In this document: positions 56,986 to 63,378 of the stretch, in pieces
Numbering within the stretch: the first letter of the stretch is position 1
Layout of the letters: every line of letters starts with the position of its first letter
Assembly: GCA_015680685.1 (NCBI GenBank)
Contig: MNCI01037843.1
Coordinates: 2,693-66,070, forward strand
From: Gnetum montanum
Taxonomy: Eukaryota > Streptophyta > Gnetopsida > Gnetales > Gnetaceae
Direction of reading: 5' to 3'
DNA: 63,378 bases
The notes under the pieces: model-generated
The model's input: the letters and a program-made list of their open reading frames with translations, nothing else
Told to the model about the DNA's origin: nothing
The model's database searches: none
Program-made: the position numbers and the translations under genes

Positions 56986-59776
56986 TCATGTAGTTCCTGG
57001 TGGTGGTGGCTGCTCCATGGGTGCTTTCCCTTTGTCACGTGCTCCAGGCTTTGAAGCTTGGTTGCGTTGAAGTATGGCCTGGAGCTTCTCCTCTTCAGTT
57101 CGAGGGTCTTGTGCTGTCCATGCTAATGCTCTGATGTTTGATGGAGTTGGCACGTCCCACGAACAAGGTAGTTGCGGGAACATCTGATTGGCTTTGACAT
57201 ACCACACCGCAAACACCCGGCATTCCTCTTCATAGGCTCTAGCTTTGTCTTTATATTCATGAAGCTCTGTTAGCCATCAAGCCAAGTCGGTTGCAACATC
57301 TTTTTGTCCCTGGTAGCTTTCTTTTACCACCACAAGTTCAAAATTTGCGACATCTAGTTTCTCAGCTAGCTTCTTACGCTCTGCAAATTCTGCTTCGAAT
57401 TTGATATGGGTGGAAGCTACCTGCTGCTCAAGCTCTGACCTCGGGTGTCCTGCTGTTAACATGGCCAGGTTAGCATATCTAAGATTTGCCAACTCCATGT
57501 ACTCTGTTAAGTCTTGGATTTGCAGGTCTCGGTTCTTAACTTCCGCTTGGTGGGCGAAGGCGTAAGTGTCCAATATGGCCCTCCAATCAATGTTCTGAGC
57601 ACTGATGTTGTTGATTTGAGCCTTGGCCATATGGATTTCCTTCTCCAGGATTTGTTTGTACATCCCCACCTGATCACGAAAATGCTCCTTCAGCTTCTCA
57701 TGTCGTTTAGCCTCATTCTACCACGTGCTTATTTCGATGGCTGATTTTTGACGAATAGCGCGTACCTCCTCCATAGAGAGGGTTTGATTCTCTCCGGCTA
57801 AACGACTTACATCTCAGTTGACCCGAATGAACTGTTCTCGCAACTGATGAAAGTGTTCATCAAGAACATTCTTTTGTTTCTCCACAAAAGTCAACCGAAG
57901 GTTATCTGCAACCAACTACTTATTTTCTCCTTCTAAGGCCTTGAGTGCCTTAAGATGCGCCTGAGTTTGCGCTTGTACTGTAGAAGCATCCCAAGTGGCT
58001 ATCTCATTTTCTTCTGCCACCTTCTTATTTTCTACAATTAGCTTTGTTAATTGCTTGGCTTTAAAGTTGTCTAGCTGGTTTACAAGAAAAAATTGCAAAG
58101 GATCCCGATGTGCTGCTTGTAAGGCCATGAGCTGCTCTTGTAGTTTCCGTACTTCGGCTTCAGCATGCTCTGCCCTTACTTTGGATATGACCAGCTTCCC
58201 CTTTGTGAAAATGAGGTCTGATTGAATTGCTGTTACATCCTGGGGGATGTCAAATAGAGACGTCAAAACTTGTCTTGTTTGAAGCAATCTATCCAGTACA
58301 TCCTCATGTTCCGTAGGAGTCATTGAGGTTCCGGCAAGAGTTTGAGCATCCTGTGCTCCTGAAAGATCTGTTGGTGGCACAACAGGTACATTAAAGGATT
58401 CCTTGATGTGGTCAGTGACCACTTCAGTAGCTCCCGCAGCTTCCTGGTGTTGCATGACCACCACAGTGGCCCCTTCACTAGTTTCTAATTGCACTTGAAG
58501 AGATGCCGCGTTTCCAGAGATCTGTTGTGACCATCTTCTTTCCCCTCCTCCTGTTTGGATGGAAAATTCACCTCTTGTGCGATTTAACGAAATAGTAGGC
58601 TAGTCAGCATCATCGATGACGTGGAAGAGATTTGTGTCATCACAACTTCCCCAACTAACCATCTTGGCGATGGCCCTAAGATGGCTCATCGACGGTCTGT
58701 AGTCTTGCGGCAGTGATGGTTGATCCTGGCCTGTGCTAGGTCCTGCTTCTTGTTTTTGGCTGGGACCTATGGCTAGAGGTTAACTGGGTCCTGCAAGCTG
58801 AGTTGCAGGTAATCCATTCATCTATTCTTCTTCTTCATCTAGTCCCAGCTCTTTGCCAGTGCTCTTTCTTGGAGCTGACGCCTTCAATAACTTAGCATAA
58901 GAAGCATTTTGGGCCTTTTGGAGAACATCATTTGTGTATCCCCGAATACCAGCCCGTCGGCACAGTTTTCTGATAAGGCAAGGAAAAGAAAATGCCATCT
59001 TCCCTGACTTTCATTCTTTGAATCACCTTAGGATCTCCGTCAAATATAGATGGGGAAGGTTAGCATTAACCTTTCCCATCAACACTGCACATCCCCTTAC
59101 TGCATACGTAGATATTCTTTTTAAGCCTTTTGTGGGGAAGAGGTGATAGGTTCCCATTTTGAAATAAATTCGTTCTTCCGTCGTCAGCTCACCAAAAGCT
59201 TTATCTCTACCATAAGCCTTCTCTAATCAATCTTTTCGCACATTAGGGTCTGATCGAGTAGATAACCAAGCAACATGGGGGCCTGAATTCGAAAAGTTTA
59301 ACACTTCCAAAATTGCCTGCGCAGAAAAGTCTTCTGTCACACCACAAATGTTAACCGTGGTGCCTTGCTCCTTATTGTGCCAGAACATGTACGTTTCGCC
59401 TAAGTACCAGGCACCGCACTCAGAGAGGATAGGCCATAAGGGAGACCCTTTAAGGTGATCCCCTAACAGCCTTAGGAGTAAACTTTGCAAAAGGTTCGAA
59501 GTTAAGCTCCACGATCACCGTAGCAACTGTGGACTTCGTATGGATAGCCTGAACACATTCTGGGGGCAACATGAGTTGTTGTCCTGATTCAGGCGTAGCA
59601 GCAGCTCCTCTTTCTGCTTGCCTAGACCATCCTGTAGGAGGTTCTTCTTGATGGATGCTGAATGATTGCACCTCCTGTTCTGCATGTTGTTTGCAAGGGA
59701 CCCGTCATTTACCTCTCTGAGGTTTTTTCGCTTCACCTTGAGCAAGACCCTCTTGTTGTGCACGTTTCAAGGCCAT
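56986..59776 (-). pseudogene. Third (3') gene of K: globular domain plus long coiled coil
   Basis: About 930 codons from ATG 59776 (MALKRAQQEG) to the stop at 56986, with a handful of stops and one frameshift near 59465. Order: a basic/Gln-rich start; a globular part (59600-59000) with IVELNFEPFAKFTPK, SPLWPIL, WYLGETYMFWHN, VTEDFSAQAILEVLNF and FPCLIRKLCRRAGIRGYTND; a Ser/Pro/Gln-rich linker (58850-58500); then long heptad-like helices (58330-57280, e.g. KVRAEHAEAEVRKLQEQLMA); and a conserved C-terminus (VWYVKANQMFPQLP, DKGKAPMEQPPPPG). The globular part recalls the plant retrotransposon domain in Pfam's putative plant transposon protein family, which is my inference. No signal peptide or membrane segment is evident, so a classical envelope is unlikely. 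D keeps the same globular blocks and G/F the ends. Confidence 0.7.
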
Positions 59777-60084
59777 TTGCAATCACATGGGCCAATGTTA
59801 GTAAGGTTGTTTTCAAAGTTAAGTTATACCTTACTACATGCCTTTAATTAAAGATCTTATGTTATCGTGTGATTGTGCCTGAAAATTATAATAATGGGTC
59901 CTATGACTTAGGTGGATTTCATTTTAATCTCCCGGTATACTTAAGGTCATATGTTTTTTGGCACAATTTTTTTAAGTGTTAGTATTAATTACCCTAATTT
60001 ATGTTCTTTGGGCGATGAGAAATTTCAAAAAATTTAGGCACTTTTCGATAAGTGTCTCTTCCCCACAACTAAACTGAACACTCC
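59777..60084 (-). other. Predicted leader intron of K third gene (splice sites decayed)
   Basis: Branch-like CTTACTAAC on the element strand (59797-59805) lies 20 bases before the ATG. The acceptor is now GCAA instead of an AG. The donor position (CCTGGAG|TGTTCAG near 60081) aligns with the perfect donor of D but has lost GTAAGT. A TTGTGGGGAAGAG tract follows, as in D. Confidence 0.4.
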
Positions 60085-60243
60085 AGGTTCAAGCAGGTTC
60101 AAATGGAATTAAAATCGAAGCACCAGTGAGCGAGATATAAGTGAAAAAGCAAGGGTCACGCAATCGCAAGTCATAGAGAAAAATTTCAAAAATTCCCCCC
60201 ACGTAAATGGCAAAATGATGCTAAGTGTTGCGACGGGGTTTCC

Positions 60244-60300
60244 TATTTATAGGTAAATAGGACGCGATATTGCGTACGATACATCGCGTACACGATATCT
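60244..60300 (-). promoter_or_regulatory. Internal promoter of K for the third gene
   Basis: TATAAATA on the minus strand (60244-60251). Upstream (60262-60300) lie GCGATATTGCG, TACATCGCGTACAC and GATATCTCG, the same module type as the K LTR U3 (GATATCGCGTACGTGATATCG, one base longer than shown here in places). The distance from TATA to the donor position is about 160 bases, versus 154 in D. Confidence 0.55.
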
Positions 60301-61720
60301 CGTCCCCAATGATGTGGGACACCTGAAAAATACCAAATTTTTAATGATTTTCTTAAAATTAATGGTGTAAAATGAGGACATGGGCAAGTATGAAAATATC
60401 CTAGGGTAATTTATTAATTTGAGAGGCATACTTAATGATAATGATGTGAATTTGAGCAATTTAAAAATTTGGCGGTTATGAAGAAAAGGGAATGTAATGG
60501 TATGTTGGAACGTTTAAAATTTTGGAGGGATAATAATAGGGAAAGAACATTATAAAAATTAAGCTGAGGGTAAGAAATTGTGTGTTTGAGCTATGTCATA
60601 AGTGAAGATTACAAAAAATTACACAAGTGGGTCCTCCCCAAAGCAGGTTTCAACCTATAATGCCCTTGTGTAACCACACTTAAAGTGTCCGTGGGCACTA
60701 GAAGGGTTAAATGTAATCCGCACTAACTCCACAAAACACACACATGTAATTATCACCAGAATGAGATGAAAATTCTATGCTACACGGAACACGAGCTACA
60801 ATTACATGAATAGTGAGATGAGACGAAGTGTAGAAAAGGACCGTAGAGACTGGGACATGAGGTAACTGACCCAAGGTATAATGAATCCTACGTGAAAAGC
60901 ATGATTAAGGTGTCATTAACCCATCGTTCCAAGATCAGGACCAAGTCCATCCATCTAAACAGTGACATCGCATTGTTTCATCCCACGATGAACAACTATG
61001 AGAGTACCATAACAACAAGGCGTACGATCACTTGGCGTTTAGTACAAGGGAGGAGTGATTTGTTTGTTTTATGGCACTTTGTTTTTTTTTCTTCTTTTTT
61101 TCTTCTTTTTTTTTCACTTTATTGAATCCAGAGAAATCGCCAACCTTCAGGCATGGGTGCATGTCTTTCCAGTGGGACCCCCTAGAACAGCGTTTGATTT
61201 TCGAGTGCCCTTTTGATTACTCTTACTCCCATTTTTCATTAGATCTACAAGGATCTTAGTACAACCAAGTTGCATGATAACACCCACNAAGAAGAAAAAA
61301 AAACAAAGTGCCATAAAACAAACAAATCACTCCTCCCTTGTACTAAACGCCAAGTGATTGTACGCCTTGTTGTTATGGTACTCNACAATAACACAAAATT
61401 AATTGTAAATTTTAGAAATTTCAAGAATATCATTGTACCCTCGAACAAAACCTCTTTATTTATAGAGTGGATGAGTGGGTGTAATGGGCTCACTGCTCCA
61501 AATAATTGATTACTCATGACTTAATAACATAAAACACACCTCAACCAACGATCCACATGAGTGTTTTATTTGTAGATGAGATTACTTACAAAAACGAAAA
61601 AAGACAAACACAGACACACAAAAAGATAAAAAGATAAAACAAAAAGTTGAAAAATGAAAAACTGGAAAACAAAAAGTTGTAAAATTAAAGAAAATAAAAA
61701 ATATTTATTAATCCTACTTG
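60301..61720 (-). other. Spacer of K between gag and internal promoter
   Basis: Non-coding. Includes the TCCTCCCCAAAGCAGG phrase (about 60632). 61289-61383, bounded by single Ns, is a near-exact inverted copy of about 61002-61097 and looks like an assembly artefact. Confidence 0.6.
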
Positions 61721-63378
61721 CTATTGAAATGGGGGACCCCCATAACTAAATGGTAGAGTATGGAAAGGATTAATAAATGAAAAATGAGGATCCTTGCATA
61801 TTGGAAATATTGAAATTGGTCCATACTTATCACCTTGGATTTCACACACTTTATAATAAACACAGTGGAGCACTTCATACGATGTAGTTCCCGGATAATG
61901 AGTTGATCCACTATGATATTTAGGACCGTTAGATGGTATGCAAGGATTGGACTGATGCCTTCCATGGTTGTGTTCATTGGGCCGTATGGTTGTTGGAGTG
62001 TTAGTTGGTGGCCTTGATGAAGTTACATGAGGCATTGGGTTCGAAGGTAAGGGTGCACCACAGTATGGGACTTGTGCTGGGTTGGAAGATGCAGTGGCCT
62101 CAGAGTTATGTTGTCCCTTTCTATGGTCGTGTTTAAAGAAAGGATGCTTTTGATGTTGAGGCTCTTCACTGTTGTTAGTAGCAGTAGCACAAGTGTTGTT
62201 CATGGGTTGTGGTGGTACAAACACCTTAGGAACAGTTGGTGGCATTTTGGAAGGAGGGAAAGGATGAGAATGTTGAAATTTAGGAGGGATGTAAGGTGCA
62301 CAAGGTGGTGGTTGTGTTGGAGGTATGGGCTGATAGTATTGTGAAGAATGGTATTGTGGTTAGGTAGAGTATGTTGGCCTAGTTGAAGAAACAGGGTGTT
62401 GAACATGATAAGCATTTAGATTCGGATGGTATGAAGGGTGCCTCCAGTCTAAGGGTGGATTCCCCCATGACTGGGATTGTTTCCACTGTGATCGAACACA
62501 GTATCTCTATACGAACTCTGGATGTAACGTGTTTCCCCAATGCTCATGTAGATGTAACAAGATTGGGCATTGGCCTTTGGGGTGATCGTATAGGCATATG
62601 TTGCATTCATACATATGATTAGCAGTTGAGCACTTACTTCCTTTATTCTTTTTTTCCGAATGTCTACTATTTCGTCCTGCTTCTTGGGTTGTCAAACTCT
62701 ATCTCCAATGATGTTGATATATTCTCCACACTTTTGATTTATCCATTCCAACATCTTATTGATCTTTGCCTCGGCTTCTTCTAACGATTGTTGTATTGGC
62801 AAAGATGATGTTTCCACCTTGAGATTTGTTGATCTCTCCTTGTTATGATCATGGACCTTTGTTAAGTTGAAATTTTGGTCCCATTGATGTTTTTCAACAC
62901 TCTCCCATGTAGCTATTTCTCCTTCTTCTTTTGCTACCTGCTTAATAAGCTCTTGAATTTGATGGGTTCGTAGGTTGTATAGTTGACCTCGGGCATACAT
63001 TCCTAAGGTCTCTCTTGTTTCATTACATAGCCCATCGATAATATGGTACATTACCCTTTCCTTGGAAAACCCATGGCCTAGAAAGTTATTTAACAGTGAA
63101 CAATATCTTTCTAAGGCCATGTCCAAGGATTCATGTTTTGCTTGTTTCCACTCTTGGATGTGTTTTCTCAAGGTTGACACTCTTGTGTAGGTTTGATATT
63201 TTTCATTAAAGACCTCTACCATTGTTGACCAACGTCGTATTAAATTTGGTTTTAACGATCTATACCATACTTTAGCTTGGTCAACGAGTGTCATCGGAAA
63301 GAGCTTTAGTTTTTGCCAACTATTATCAATGTTATTCCATGTGCAGGCATCGTAGAAGGCTAGTAAATGTTGATGCGG
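61721..63378 (-). pseudogene. gag of element K, N-terminus off-window
   Basis: The 200-codon open stretch 63294-62692 is the best capsid region in the window: AKVWYRSLKPNLIRRWSTMV, VEVFNEKYQTYTRVSTLRKH, MYHIIDGLCNETRETLGMYA. After a short disrupted segment the zinc knuckle CNICLYDHPKGQC (about 62600) follows. A 174-codon open tail (62245-61721) is rich in Pro, His, Asn and Ser and ends at the stop 61721. The sequence then becomes non-coding, with no protease. Closely matches F and G. Confidence 0.82.

Larger units (their letters stand above)
55920..63378 (-). mobile_element. LTR retrotransposon K, gag plus full third gene
   Basis: Minus-strand element running past the window end. Seen here, in element order: gag (63378-61721), spacer, internal promoter, third gene (59776-56986), PPT, 3' LTR. 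There is no protease, RT or integrase between gag and the third gene. It carries the longest third gene in the window. Confidence 0.88.

Noticed and set aside
56986-59776. Third gene of K as a classical envelope glycoprotein
   Set aside because: No signal peptide, furin-like site or transmembrane segment seen; the composition is coiled coil.

Overview
The window is repeat-dense nuclear DNA of a plant with a large genome. A gymnosperm is my guess, at low confidence, and the sequence alone does not fix the species. I see no intact host gene, no tRNA or rRNA gene, and nothing prokaryotic. Almost everything is one extended family of Ty3/gypsy LTR retrotransposons. They share TG...CA LTRs of about 0.75-1.0 kb, a TATAAATA box, a primer-binding site complementary to tRNA-Asp (TGGCGCCGTTGCCGGGGA type), and a Gag with a CX2CX3HX4C zinc knuckle. 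These traits suggest an Athila/Tat-like lineage. Most reading frames carry stops or frameshifts.

Layout, left to right (letters are mine). Element A (minus, 1-6430) lies inside the RNase H region of element B (minus, to 11796). B in turn lies in the protease region of element C (minus, LTR ending 15503). 15504-17400 is mixed DNA with a SINE-like stretch and a minisatellite. A decayed gag M (minus, about 17400-18286) is cut by element D (plus, from 18287). D is the most complete pol in the window and also the host of the main nest. E (plus, 25317-32109, TSD TCAAT) and F (minus, 32867-47940, TSD CCATG) both sit inside D. F itself contains H (36627-40521) and G (plus, 40750-46183, TSD ATGGG). 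D resumes at 47946 and breaks off near 50790 against element L (minus, about 50790-54740). A 1.2 kb AT-rich stretch follows, then element K (minus, 55920 to beyond the window end).

The most interesting feature is a third gene in the 3' part of these elements, downstream of gag/pol. In K (56986-59776) and D (48918 to about 50790) it encodes a globular N-terminal part followed by a long coiled coil. It is preceded by its own TATA box, an exon end, an intron with plant-like splice signals and a TACTAA(C/T) branch point. The upstream motifs resemble those in the U3 of the same element's LTR. F and G keep only the two ends of this gene, while A and E keep little more than its first codons.

Second in interest is H, a 3.9 kb insertion with TGTTGGC...GCCAACA ends and a near-perfect 5 bp duplication. 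It carries fragments of an F-box gene and a serpin gene next to its own promoter-like segment. Assembly quality needs care: there is an 897 bp N gap in G, and single Ns mark suspicious joins at 8041, 29354, 44635, 61288 and 61384.
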